In this document: positions 1 through 7,515 of the stretch, in pieces | How positions within the stretch are numbered: position 1 is the stretch's first letter | Layout: the number at the start of each line of letters is the position of its first letter | DNA from: Planctomycetaceae bacterium | Lineage (GTDB): Bacteria > Planctomycetota > Planctomycetia > Planctomycetales > Planctomycetaceae | Length of the DNA stretch: 42,783 nt | Reading direction: 5' to 3' | Assembly (NCBI GenBank): GCA_021732415.1 | Contig: JAKFVC010000085.1 | Span: forward strand, 1 to 42,783 | The notes under the pieces: model-generated | What the model was told of the DNA's origin: nothing | Databases searched by the model: none | What the model saw: only the letters and a program-made list of their open reading frames with translations | Made by a program: the position numbers and the translations under genes

Positions 1-163
1 CAATCGCGAAAATCCCGGCGAGCTCCTGGAGTCGTGTCTCAATCCACTCCTTGCGATGCGAATGAGTATCACCACACAGCAACGCCTTCCGGACGCACCG
101 CGAAATGCAGTGGTAAAACGGAGTCACTTTCGGATCCACGAGAAATTTCCGTGCGGTTGTCAT
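1..163 (-). CDS. IS200-like / REP-associated transposase, 5' part only
   Basis: Reading the minus strand from an ATG at 163 gives 54 codons that stay open to the window edge. The protein begins [19 protein letters not shown] and continues with [13 protein letters not shown], then [19 protein letters not shown]. This is the N-terminal signature of the Y1 (HUH) transposase-like proteins found next to REP palindromes (RAYT/TnpA_REP), which cleave and join single-stranded DNA at hairpins. The HUH motif and the catalytic tyrosine lie beyond the edge, so activity cannot be judged. The same strand is open upstream of the ATG for only a short distance, and the start fits the family. The REP-like hairpins elsewhere in the window are possible substrates, but that is inference. 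Confidence 0.8.
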   Translation of the reverse strand, partial: MTTARKFLVDPKVTPFYHCISRCVRKALLCGDTHSHRKEWIETRLQELAGIFAI

Positions 164-314
164 GCTGGGACCTCTTCCAAACTGGAACCGGGACAACTTC
201 GTCGCGATCTAGTGATGATATCTTCGCGAATCCGTCTCGTTGCGTCAATAGATATGCCTGTCCTTTAACTTAAATTGACAGCGTAGTGGGAAAATGAATT
301 GTGCTCTTGCACGC
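164..314. other. intergenic, no gene seen
   Basis: This 151-bp stretch separates the 5' end of the minus-strand transposase from the 3' end of the next minus-strand gene. It should hold the transposase promoter. Short ORFs across it are small, mutually overlapping and unlike any family I know. No clear hairpin or promoter box was recognised. Confidence 0.4.
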
Positions 315-1436
315 TTACTTTGAATCTTTGGGGTCTTTCAGTGGGATGTCGGACATCACCCACAGCAGGGGGTGGCCCCCTTCGTCGACTCGGAGTTCCC
401 ATTTGCAGCGGACCTGGAAACAGACGTGTTTCAGGGCGGCACTCCAGACGGTGCGCTTCTTCTTGTGCGAAACCTTCTTCGTTCGCAGGTCGATGCCGCT
501 CACTTTGAGGCCGTATTCGTCGATGATTACCGGCATGCGAATCAAATCGCCCACTGCGGCCAACACGTCGAGCATCGGCTCGTTGTCGAGTTCCACTTCG
601 CCTGTCTTGAAGAGATTGGGGGCGACCTTGGGAGGTTCGTCTGACAGCGGCCAGCCGACCGGCCAGACGTTGGCCTTGGGAGTCAGCTTGATGATCGCCA
701 GTTCCAGCTTGCTTTGTGGAGTCCGCTGGGGATGGAAGCCCAGTCCGAATTCGTTCAACAGGGCAGCCAGGGCCGAACCTTCACTCATCCCCTCGAAATT
801 CCGCTCTGTGGCTGCTGGCACCGATCCCTCTTCCAAATGCTGGGTGGCATCTGCTGTGAATCGCAGCGGATAGGTGCGGCGGACGGTGAACTGGTCGAGA
901 GCCTTATTCAGGGCCGCCCCCTGGGTATCGTTCTTGATGACTGGCGTTAAGGCTTGAAACAACGGGTCGAACTGAGTCTTCGACAACCCCCACATCGGTT
1001 GGCCTTTGGGTGAGCCCTGGGCACCGTACGCTTTCAGGCCGTCAATCCACTCCTTAATCTTGGCGACATTCGCGGACGTGAAGCGGCGGTCGGCGAATGT
1101 GATCGAGCCGTCAGCTTCGAGGCGTCCGATAACGACGACGTCACGCAGACTGACTCCAGATGTCGTCTCGGTAGTCTCGGGCTTGTCGTTCAGCAGTGAG
1201 CGGCGGACGCTGAATGAGACCCCCATCTCTTGAAAGATCTCGGCCCATTCCTGAGCATCAAGGCCCACTCCACCTTCACCAGTCAGCAGTTCGACCGCGA
1301 TCTTCGTGTCGATCTTGCGTTCAGGATCGGCTTTCAGTCGAGGACGTTGTTGCTGAGCTGCCGCGTACGAGGGAAGCAGCTCCAGCGAAGCGGCACAGGA
1401 CAGAGCCAACAGATCACGGCGGGTCAATCGCAGCAT
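315..1436 (-). CDS. exported hypothetical protein (twin-arginine-like leader)
   Basis: The protein has 373 residues. The N-terminus MLRLTRRDLLALSCAASL is a twin-arginine-type leader: TRRDLL, a hydrophobic stretch, then AAAQQ as a probable cleavage region near residue 28. The mature part is soluble with no membrane segment. It contains a central stretch about a target value and error handling that I cannot assign (residues 90-170, KEWIDGLKAYGAQ) and a C-terminal region rich in beta-type sequence, with a basic patch KKVSHKKKRTVW near residue 330. I do not recognise the family; similar exported proteins of unknown role are common in planctomycetes. It stands alone, divergent from the beta-helix gene at 1701. 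A periplasmic location is inferred from the leader only. Confidence 0.8.
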   Translation of the reverse strand: MLRLTRRDLLALSCAASLELLPSYAAAQQQRPRLKADPERKIDTKIAVELLTGEGGVGLDAQEWAEIFQEMGVSFSVRRSLLNDKPETTETTSGVSLRDVVVIGRLEADGSITFADRRFTSANVAKIKEWIDGLKAYGAQGSPKGQPMWGLSKTQFDPLFQALTPVIKNDTQGAALNKALDQFTVRRTYPLRFTADATQHLEEGSVPAATERNFEGMSEGSALAALLNEFGLGFHPQRTPQSKLELAIIKLTPKANVWPVGWPLSDEPPKVAPNLFKTGEVELDNEPMLDVLAAVGDLIRMPVIIDEYGLKVSGIDLRTKKVSHKKKRTVWSAALKHVCFQVRCKWELRVDEGGHPLLWVMSDIPLKDPKDSK

Positions 1437-1700
1437 GGGAGTACTCCAGCAAATGAGGGCATCTCGGTGGATATATCAGTAACTCTTGGTGCTGCCTATA
1501 TCAATTATTGCACTGGCAGCACGCCGAGTGCAGTCCCGATCGGCGGAGCGCGTTAAAGACGTTATTTCCTGATGGGAGCTACGCCCGTCCTCGGTTTATG
1601 CACGCCGCACGTCCAATAACGGTATCATGCAGTTCCTGATTACGACTCTGAGACAACGCACTCGGCTGAGCCATTCGCAGGGTTTAAGGAGCACTACGAG
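1437..1700. promoter_or_regulatory. divergent intergenic region
   Basis: This 264-bp region lies between divergent start codons at 1436 (minus) and 1701 (plus), so promoters for both genes must be here. A strong Shine-Dalgarno AAGGAG at 1686-1691 sits 9 nt before the plus-strand ATG. No operator-like repeat was recognised. Confidence 0.5.
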
Positions 1701-3134
1701 ATGTCCAACGTGAACGGGTTTGGAGCGGTCGGAGATGGCGTCGCGGATGACGGTGAGGCGTTGCAACATACGCTCGAAGCTGGCAATGGCGTGCTGCGTC
1801 TGAACAAGGGGACGTATCGCATCACGAAGCCGCTGGTGCTCGATCTGACCAAACAGGGATATGGAGCCGTGCGGGGCGAGGGTGGCACCTCACGCATTGT
1901 GATGGCGGGGCCCGGGCCGGCGATTCGCGTGATTGGCGATCATCAAGGCTCCGCAGTGCCGAGCAGCGTGCAACCTCACACGTGGGAGAAAGAACGCTTT
2001 CCGACGATCAGCGGTATCGAAATTGTCGGCGAGCATCCGGACTCGATCGGCATCGAATTACGGAAGACGACAAAGTGCGTGATCTCGCAGGTCCTCGTGC
2101 GACGCTGCCGCATTGGCGTGCATCTGGTGGAACGCAATCGCGATTTTGTGCTGGCTGATTCGCACTTGTACGATAACCACGAGATCGGCCTGTTCTTCGA
2201 CCGCTGCAATCTGCACCAGATCATCGTCCACGGCTGCCATATCAGTTGGAATAAAGTCGCCGGGATCAAGTCTCTCGGAGGAGATGTCCATAACCTGCAG
2301 ATCGTCGGGAACGACATCGAATACAACAACATCACTGCCGGTACGACGAAGAATCCGCCCGATGCGGCGACGCTCGCGGCACATACCGGTGGTTCTGAAA
2401 TCTGGTTTGATGCCACCGACGGCATCACAAGCGAGGTGACGATCAGCGGCAACACGATCCAAGCCACAGTGCAAACTGGCGGTGCAAACATTCGGATCAT
2501 CGGAGCACCAGTTGAGCGGCCTCAAAAGGCCGACACGCCGCCGAGTCAAAAGGCGGACACGGCTCATCTCATCAACATCACCGGAAATGTGTTGGGCAGT
2601 CAATGGCGAGCGGTCGAACTCCGCCATGTCTCGCGAGTCACCATCACTGGCAACACCATTTACGACTCGACCGATCTGTCCATCTTCGCCGACCATTGCG
2701 CCGGGATCGTGGTCAGTGCGAATGCCTTCGTCTGGCGCGGACTGGACACCGAGCCAACCAAGGACGGACTGCGATTTGAAGACTGTGACAACGTCGTGTT
2801 GAGCAGCCTGTCTACGCAACGATTGTGTGCGGGTGCGGCTGAACAGGGCGGGGCGATCACGTTTGTTCGCTGCAGTGACTGTGGGATCTCCGACTGTCAG
2901 ATCCTCGACCCTTTGCATCGAGGTCTCGAACTAGAGGATTGCGTCCGCTGCCGGGTCTCCAATAACACCATCGTCGATCGGCGAGATAAGCCGTCAATGC
3001 GGCATGCCATCCGCGTCGTCGGCAAAAGTCGGAACAATCTTATCACCGGGAATATTCTGAGTGGTGCGACGGACAAATTGCTTGAGATGAGCGATACTCC
3101 GCTCGAGGTGCGTGACAACTTGTTGCTGCGATAG
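1701..3134 (+). CDS. right-handed parallel beta-helix protein (pectate-lyase-like fold)
   Basis: The protein has 477 residues. It opens with VNGFGAVGDGVADDGEALQ, the start typical of the Pectate_lyase_3 superfamily, where a short strand precedes the first helix turn. From about residue 95 to the end there are repeated rungs such as NLQIVGNDIEYNN, VTISGNTIQ, INITGNVLG and VTITGNTIYDS, the beta-helix pattern of polysaccharide lyases, hydrolases and NosD-like proteins. No signal peptide is visible from this start, which is fixed by AAGGAG 9 nt upstream, so it may be cytoplasmic or use a non-classical route. No catalytic residue set could be assigned. A carbohydrate-active role is likely from the fold; substrate unknown. 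Confidence 0.85.
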   Translation: MSNVNGFGAVGDGVADDGEALQHTLEAGNGVLRLNKGTYRITKPLVLDLTKQGYGAVRGEGGTSRIVMAGPGPAIRVIGDHQGSAVPSSVQPHTWEKERFPTISGIEIVGEHPDSIGIELRKTTKCVISQVLVRRCRIGVHLVERNRDFVLADSHLYDNHEIGLFFDRCNLHQIIVHGCHISWNKVAGIKSLGGDVHNLQIVGNDIEYNNITAGTTKNPPDAATLAAHTGGSEIWFDATDGITSEVTISGNTIQATVQTGGANIRIIGAPVERPQKADTPPSQKADTAHLINITGNVLGSQWRAVELRHVSRVTITGNTIYDSTDLSIFADHCAGIVVSANAFVWRGLDTEPTKDGLRFEDCDNVVLSSLSTQRLCAGAAEQGGAITFVRCSDCGISDCQILDPLHRGLELEDCVRCRVSNNTIVDRRDKPSMRHAIRVVGKSRNNLITGNILSGATDKLLEMSDTPLEVRDNLLLR

Positions 3135-3327
3135 CACACTGTAGTCGTCGTTTCCTCCCCGTCCCACCCGCAATTTCATTGCTGAAGCGGGTCGGTTAAT
3201 GCGTTAGTATCATAAACCAATCCTTGACGTAGATTAGACGAACCAGAATTAATACGTCATGTCGGCGAATAACATCCTGAGCCAGATCGAAACGATGGCT
3301 TAAGGACACATAGCAGGATTACCAAAG
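3135..3327. other. intergenic, promoter region of lipoprotein gene
   Basis: This 193-bp region lies between two plus-strand genes. It is more AT-rich than its surroundings around 3195-3260. No terminator hairpin was recognised. Confidence 0.35.
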
Positions 3328-3834
3328 ATGGCACATATAAGAACTTTTGCCAGATTGAACTCGATCTTTTTGACGGTCGTCTCAGCAACGCTTCTCGCTG
3401 GGTGTCGTGACTTAGCAAAGATTGAGCAGGCGGAAGCTCAAGTCGGCCGGATTGTTGCGGATCTCGATCAGAGAACGACCAAAACCGGAGTCTATGTTCG
3501 AGTTAAAGACGGCGAGATCAAAGAGAACGATCCGTGGGGGATACCGATTCAAGTCAGTTACGCACAGGGTGGAATGGCCGAGACCATCCAGGTGCGGTCG
3601 GCTGGCCCGGACCGCCAATTTCACACGCGGGATGACATTCAACGACAAGGCCTCGCCGTCAATCTGAAAGGCGTCGGGGAAGGCATCAAAAAGAACGCGG
3701 GTGAAGTCGCGGCCAGTACCGCGAAAGGCCTCGTGAAAGGGACCGTTGATGGCATCAAGGAGACGGTGAAGGAAACCTTTGGAAAGAAAAAGAAACCCCA
3801 AGCGCCGGAACCCAAGGATGAGCCGGCGGAGTGA
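3328..3834 (+). CDS. lipoprotein with GspG-like C-terminal segment
   Basis: The protein has 168 residues. The N-terminus is a lipoprotein signal: a basic start, a hydrophobic stretch, then LLAGC at residues 23-27 with Cys27 as the lipid-modified residue. Residues 55-108 contain DPWGIPIQVSY and, further on, SAGPDRQFHTRDDI. This pair closely resembles the C-terminal calcium-site region of type II secretion major pseudopilins (GspG: DPWGNPY, then SxGPDG...TDDDI). The classical N-terminal pilin helix is absent. The tail is Lys/Glu-rich and probably disordered (KEEFGKKKKPQAPEP-type composition). It is a single gene with an opposite-strand neighbour ending 6 nt downstream. Envelope anchoring is likely; any link to secretion is inference. 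Confidence 0.75.
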   Translation: MAHIRTFARLNSIFLTVVSATLLAGCRDLAKIEQAEAQVGRIVADLDQRTTKTGVYVRVKDGEIKENDPWGIPIQVSYAQGGMAETIQVRSAGPDRQFHTRDDIQRQGLAVNLKGVGEGIKKNAGEVAASTAKGLVKGTVDGIKETVKETFGKKKKPQAPEPKDEPAE

Positions 3835-3839
3835 GGCTC

Positions 3840-4235
3840 TCAATCCGCTCGAGTGGAATCTCGCTGGGCTATATCGACTTTGTTTCCGTCGGGGTCGACG
3901 AGTGTCGCACGTAATCCCCACTGACCACTTTTCGGAGGCACAGCGACTTCGCCACTGATTTCCTCAATCGACTTGAGAAGGCGATCAATCGAAGCGACGG
4001 AAAATCCCAGCCGGATCTTCGACACGGGACGAGTATCGCTCGCGGGATAGAGTTCGAATACCAAGCCCCCATCGGAGACGGCCGCAAAGTGTTCCGGTCC
4101 GTTGCCGTGGCGTTCGCTCACCAGAGTTAATCCCAGAGCTTTATAAAACGCCACTGCAGCACCCAAGTTTGCCGAATTGAGCACCACGAGATTCAAACAT
4201 GCACCGGCCGATTCTGTCATCTGTTTATCAATCAT
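3840..4235 (-). CDS. VOC family protein (glyoxalase / bleomycin-resistance fold)
   Basis: The start at 4235 gives 131 residues; a longer reading to 4304 is possible but would run deep into the gene upstream. The sequence has the VOC arrangement: LNLVVLNSANLGAAVAFYKALGL at the N-terminus, then FELYPAS in the middle, and at the C-terminus GLRATLVDPDGNKVDI. These are metal-binding or substrate-pocket positions in glyoxalase I, dioxygenases and antibiotic-binding proteins. The first His/Gln ligand typical of glyoxalase I is not obvious, so the reaction is unknown. Its ATG shares an A with the stop of the DUF1559 gene (TAATG), which implies translational coupling. Confidence 0.85.
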   Translation of the reverse strand: MIDKQMTESAGACLNLVVLNSANLGAAVAFYKALGLTLVSERHGNGPEHFAAVSDGGLVFELYPASDTRPVSKIRLGFSVASIDRLLKSIEEISGEVAVPPKSGQWGLRATLVDPDGNKVDIAQRDSTRAD

Positions 4236-5308
4236 TAAAAGGCCGACTCCGAAATCTTCGCCTCTCCGCGCCGCATTCCATCGGGCGTATGCAGCGACGC
4301 CCAAACTGACCAGGCCACGTCGGTATTAACGAATCCCACATGCCCGTCCGCATAGACGACGTTAACACCTCCCACATGTCCGGATGAGGCCGCCGGCCAC
4401 TTGCCGGCAGCAGTGCCGTGGTTCGTATTGGGAGCAAAGTATTTTTTGTATTCGGGCGCTGCTTTGGCTGCTCGGTCCAGATGCAGGCTGGGCTTCGGAG
4501 TCGTCTTGAGTCCCAATGCTTCATAGCCGAGCCCAATTCCCGCATCTAACGCTTGGGGGTTCAGACCGTTCTTCGCGCTACCGGTGAGGTGCATCAGCGG
4601 CAGATTCATCGTTTCTGCAAACAGGATTGTCTGTCCGGTACCGTCTCCATTCATGATGTCGTCCATGGTCATGCGAAATCCGTCTTCGTCGGCCGACCAG
4701 AAGACACCAGTAGCTCGTGCGACGTCCTTGTCGAGGGCATCCAACTTGTGATTGCCGTTCCAGTCGATGGACGCCGCACTGTGATCTTTCACGCCGAAAT
4801 CATAGGCGGTGGTCACACCCAGGGATGTCCCTCGCCACGCACCATACCCAATGTTTGCACCATAGCTGATTCCTCCTGGCTGCTTGAACCGATTCGGATC
4901 TGAAGGGCATTCCAAAAATCTGTAACTCCCCTTTAATACCTCATGAACTGCGGACTCAGCACTCTTTGCCGTTTGTTGCTGAGTGATGTACTCGATCACA
5001 TCGGCGCGGTCGAGGTATGAGAACAACTGCAGGAGCCAACTGGCATTATTTCCAGATGCCATTCCGGGAGCAGGTTGCGACACGAGAGGTACACTGCCGG
5101 CTTGGGACGACGCATAGTTGATCGTCGCGATTCCCAGCGCTCTGATATTATTGGCGCATTGAAGTCGATGGTGTACTACACACGTACTTCGGACTGCCGG
5201 CAAACATAACGACATGAGCAGGATCAAAACCAGTATGATAATGATGACCTCAGTCAGCGTGAGCCCCTTGTGAACAGACTCATCAGTGCGAATGATTGCA
5301 CGTCTCAT
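4235..5308 (-). CDS. DUF1559 prepilin-like protein, divergent
   Basis: The protein has 357 residues. After a basic start comes KGLTLTEVIIIILVLILL (residues about 14-31), a type IV prepilin-like signal in which a prepilin peptidase would cut after Gly15 and the fifth residue Glu is conserved. Next is CANNIRALGIATINYASS, equivalent to the usual [17 protein letters not shown] of DUF1559. The C-terminal region has the H-x-DG signature (GHVGGVNVVYADGHVGFV). It is more divergent from the consensus than the other two copies in this window. It overlaps the small ORF upstream (ATGA) and the VOC gene downstream (TAATG). Probably exported and assembled or anchored at the envelope; function of the family is unknown. 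Confidence 0.88.
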   Translation of the reverse strand: MRRAIIRTDESVHKGLTLTEVIIIILVLILLMSLCLPAVRSTCVVHHRLQCANNIRALGIATINYASSQAGSVPLVSQPAPGMASGNNASWLLQLFSYLDRADVIEYITQQQTAKSAESAVHEVLKGSYRFLECPSDPNRFKQPGGISYGANIGYGAWRGTSLGVTTAYDFGVKDHSAASIDWNGNHKLDALDKDVARATGVFWSADEDGFRMTMDDIMNGDGTGQTILFAETMNLPLMHLTGSAKNGLNPQALDAGIGLGYEALGLKTTPKPSLHLDRAAKAAPEYKKYFAPNTNHGTAAGKWPAASSGHVGGVNVVYADGHVGFVNTDVAWSVWASLHTPDGMRRGEAKISESAF

Positions 5309-5511
5309 AGTTCGCGCTTTCCGATGAGATCATCAATAGATTGATTTGCGATAATGAGAAAGCTGGCTGCGAATGCACCCGTGACTTCGGCTACCCGTAG
5401 TTTAACCTTTCGCCATTCCACTCTGATACAGGCGATTTGAAATTCTGCCTGGGAAAGCCGGTTCCCTTTTGATGATGGGCTGCTAGACTTCCGAACGGGC
5501 CTTCTGCTCAT
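5305..5511 (-). CDS. small basic hypothetical protein, coupled to DUF1559 gene
   Basis: From an ATG at 5511 this encodes 68 residues, starting MSRRPVRKSS. A longer reading from 5583 would overlap the divergent transglutaminase gene start and is less likely. The N-terminal third is Arg/Lys/Ser-rich; the C-terminal part has a hydrophobic stretch (TGAFAASFLIIA). The stop overlaps the next start as ATGA, which is the main argument that it is real. No clear Shine-Dalgarno is seen before 5511. I do not recognise it. Confidence 0.45.
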   Translation of the reverse strand: MSRRPVRKSSSPSSKGNRLSQAEFQIACIRVEWRKVKLRVAEVTGAFAASFLIIANQSIDDLIGKREL

Positions 5512-5581
5512 AATATGCTGATCTGACTTTTTGGGAGCTGAAATCAGGCTCCCTTGTTCGTACTCCTTTGAGCAAAACCCC

Positions 5582-6454
5582 ATGCGTTTTCAAGTTTCCG
5601 GACATCTGGAATATGCCGTTCGATTCCCAACGACGCTGATTTTCAATATTCACGCACAACGGAACTCCGGGCAGACGATCCTCGATGAGCGATTTGCGGT
5701 CGAGCCTTATATTAAGGTGGAAGAGTTTCAAATCGAGGGTGCTGAGAACCGGTTTGTGCGGTTGGAGACGGGTCGTAAGAAACAGATCACCATCGACTAT
5801 TCGGCGACCGTAGAATGCGAATGTGAAGTCGTTCCCGCGGCGAAGATTGATCAGACTCCGTTCGCTGAAATGGATCGCAATGCGATTCCGTTTCTGTTTC
5901 CCAGTCGCTATTGCCAGTCTGATCGACTCGGCCGGTTGGCGTGGGATTTGTTTGGTAAGATTGCCAAGCCGTATGAGAAAGTGATCGCGGTTGTCGATTG
6001 GATTCACGCGAATGTCGAGTATCTGCGGGGCAGCACGAACTCGGAAACTTCAGCCTATGATACGGTGACTCAACGGACCGGTGTCTGTCGCGATTTTGCT
6101 CATTTGGGTATCGCTATGTGCCGGGCGCTGAATATCCCTTCGCGGTATTTTTCGGGATATGCTTACAAGCTGGACCCGCCCGATTTTCATGCCTGCTTTG
6201 AAAGTTATATTGGTGGGCACTGGCTGGTGTTCGATGCGACCCGGCTCGCACCGTTAAATGGACTGGTGCGGATTGGAACCGGGCGGGATGCTGCCGATAC
6301 CGCTGTCGCCAGCATCTTCGGACGCGTGGATCTGACGGGGATGAGGGTCGATTGCCAGTTGGCTCCCGATCAGAAGTTTACGCCGCTGGGACGGAAGCAG
6401 ATCGGTCGTAAGGGGATTTCGCTGGAAACGAGCCATGTCACGCCTACGAATTGA
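5582..6454 (+). CDS. transglutaminase-like cysteine protease-fold protein 1
   Basis: The start at 5582 (MRFQVSGHLEYAV) gives 290 residues and matches the usual bacterial transglutaminase N-terminal domain; a TTG 51 nt upstream is open but adds only an unrelated leader. Domain 1 is a beta-sandwich N-terminal region (about 1-110). The catalytic core follows: Cys169 in RTGVCRDFAHL, His203 in DFHACFESY, and Asp218 in VFDATR, so the triad is complete. The family includes peptidases and transglutaminases with largely unknown substrates. No signal peptide is seen. The 3' end overlaps the next gene by 20 nt, so the pair is very likely co-translated. Confidence 0.92.
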   Translation: MRFQVSGHLEYAVRFPTTLIFNIHAQRNSGQTILDERFAVEPYIKVEEFQIEGAENRFVRLETGRKKQITIDYSATVECECEVVPAAKIDQTPFAEMDRNAIPFLFPSRYCQSDRLGRLAWDLFGKIAKPYEKVIAVVDWIHANVEYLRGSTNSETSAYDTVTQRTGVCRDFAHLGIAMCRALNIPSRYFSGYAYKLDPPDFHACFESYIGGHWLVFDATRLAPLNGLVRIGTGRDAADTAVASIFGRVDLTGMRVDCQLAPDQKFTPLGRKQIGRKGISLETSHVTPTN

Positions 6455-7298
6455 ACACGGCACCGTTTACACCTACCGTCAAAATGTGGTGTTCGGTCAG
6501 CATCGACTGGTGTTGCGTCCGCGCGAAGGACATGATCTGCGGGTCGAGAACATGATCCTGGAGATCTCCCCCGCACATCGCTTGATGTGGTCGCGCGATG
6601 TGTACAATAACTCGGTGGCCATCGTCGATTTTACGGAACCAGCTGCGCGGCTGGAGGTGCGCAGCACGGTGATTGTGCAGCGCTCGAATCCCTTCCCTCG
6701 CGAAGACCCGCGTGCACCATGCCGTATCGTAATGCCCGTCAGCTATGACGCGCTGGAGATCCCCATCGCGGCCGCGTATCAGTCGATGTCCTATCCCGAT
6801 GACATCAACGAGATCCGCACCTGGCTGCAGCAATATCCGGTGGCTGGAGATGCGGAGACGCAGTTACTAGCCCTGTGCTCATTGGTCAACAGTCAAATCA
6901 AATATCAGCGCCGCAGCGTCAAAGGCGTGCAGTCCCCCGCTGAAACATTGCGGCTGGGCAGCGGGTCTTGCCGCGACATGGCGACGCTGATGATGGATGC
7001 CGCGCGCGTTTTGGGTCTGGCGGCCCGGTTTGCGAGCGGCTATCTCGATTGCCTCGCGTCCGAAGCCGGGCGGGCTTCAACGCACGCCTGGACCGAAGTT
7101 TATCTGCCGATTCTCGGCTGGCGAGGATTCGATCCGACCTTGGGCGAACCGACAAGTCTCAAGCATATCGTGATCGGAGTGAGTCAACATCCGCGGGGCG
7201 TCATGCCCATTTCGGGCTTGTTCAGTGGCGCGGCGGGAGACTATCTCGATATGACGATTCAGGTGAAGATCGAAAAACTCGTGGATGCTCTCGAGTAG
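6435..7298 (+). CDS. transglutaminase-like cysteine protease-fold protein 2
   Basis: The protein has 287 residues. The N-terminal domain (MSRLRIEHGTVYTYRQNV, then LVLRPREGHDLRV) is the standard bacterial transglutaminase N-terminal region. The core has Cys179 in GSGSCRDMATLMMDAAR, His217 in STHAWTEVYLP, and Asp233 in RGFDPTLGE, a complete triad. The C-terminus GDYLDMTIQVKIEKL matches the family's usual end. It is closer to the canonical family than its upstream partner. In many bacteria such genes sit with a circularly permuted ATP-grasp and a DUF403 (alpha-E) gene; neither is present here. Cytoplasmic by sequence. Confidence 0.93.
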   Translation: MSRLRIEHGTVYTYRQNVVFGQHRLVLRPREGHDLRVENMILEISPAHRLMWSRDVYNNSVAIVDFTEPAARLEVRSTVIVQRSNPFPREDPRAPCRIVMPVSYDALEIPIAAAYQSMSYPDDINEIRTWLQQYPVAGDAETQLLALCSLVNSQIKYQRRSVKGVQSPAETLRLGSGSCRDMATLMMDAARVLGLAARFASGYLDCLASEAGRASTHAWTEVYLPILGWRGFDPTLGEPTSLKHIVIGVSQHPRGVMPISGLFSGAAGDYLDMTIQVKIEKLVDALE

Positions 7299-7515
7299 AA
7301 CAAGGCGATCTTGATCGTGCCGAAATGCCGGTTCTAATGCCTCGCTTGAGTTCGGAACGATTTGCGAGGCGATTCCGGCGATAAATCCCCACCGGCCTAT
7401 CTAGTATCCGTTCACTGCGGTAACGTGAGATGAAATCTGGAATCTCCCACTTTCGGGCTGCCCCGATTCGGAAGTCGACAAGCGATTGTGGACACACGAT
7501 CAGAATGGGGGAGCG
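7299..7515. other. intergenic before histidine kinase gene
   Basis: This 217-bp stretch contains short overlapping ORFs only. A purine-rich GGGGAG at 7508-7513 precedes the kinase ATG but is only 2 nt away, so an alternative TTG start at 7486 cannot be excluded. Confidence 0.35.

Noticed and set aside
2058-2918. Minus-strand ORF opposite the beta-helix gene
   Set aside because: Antisense frame of a well supported gene with clear repeats; no features of its own.
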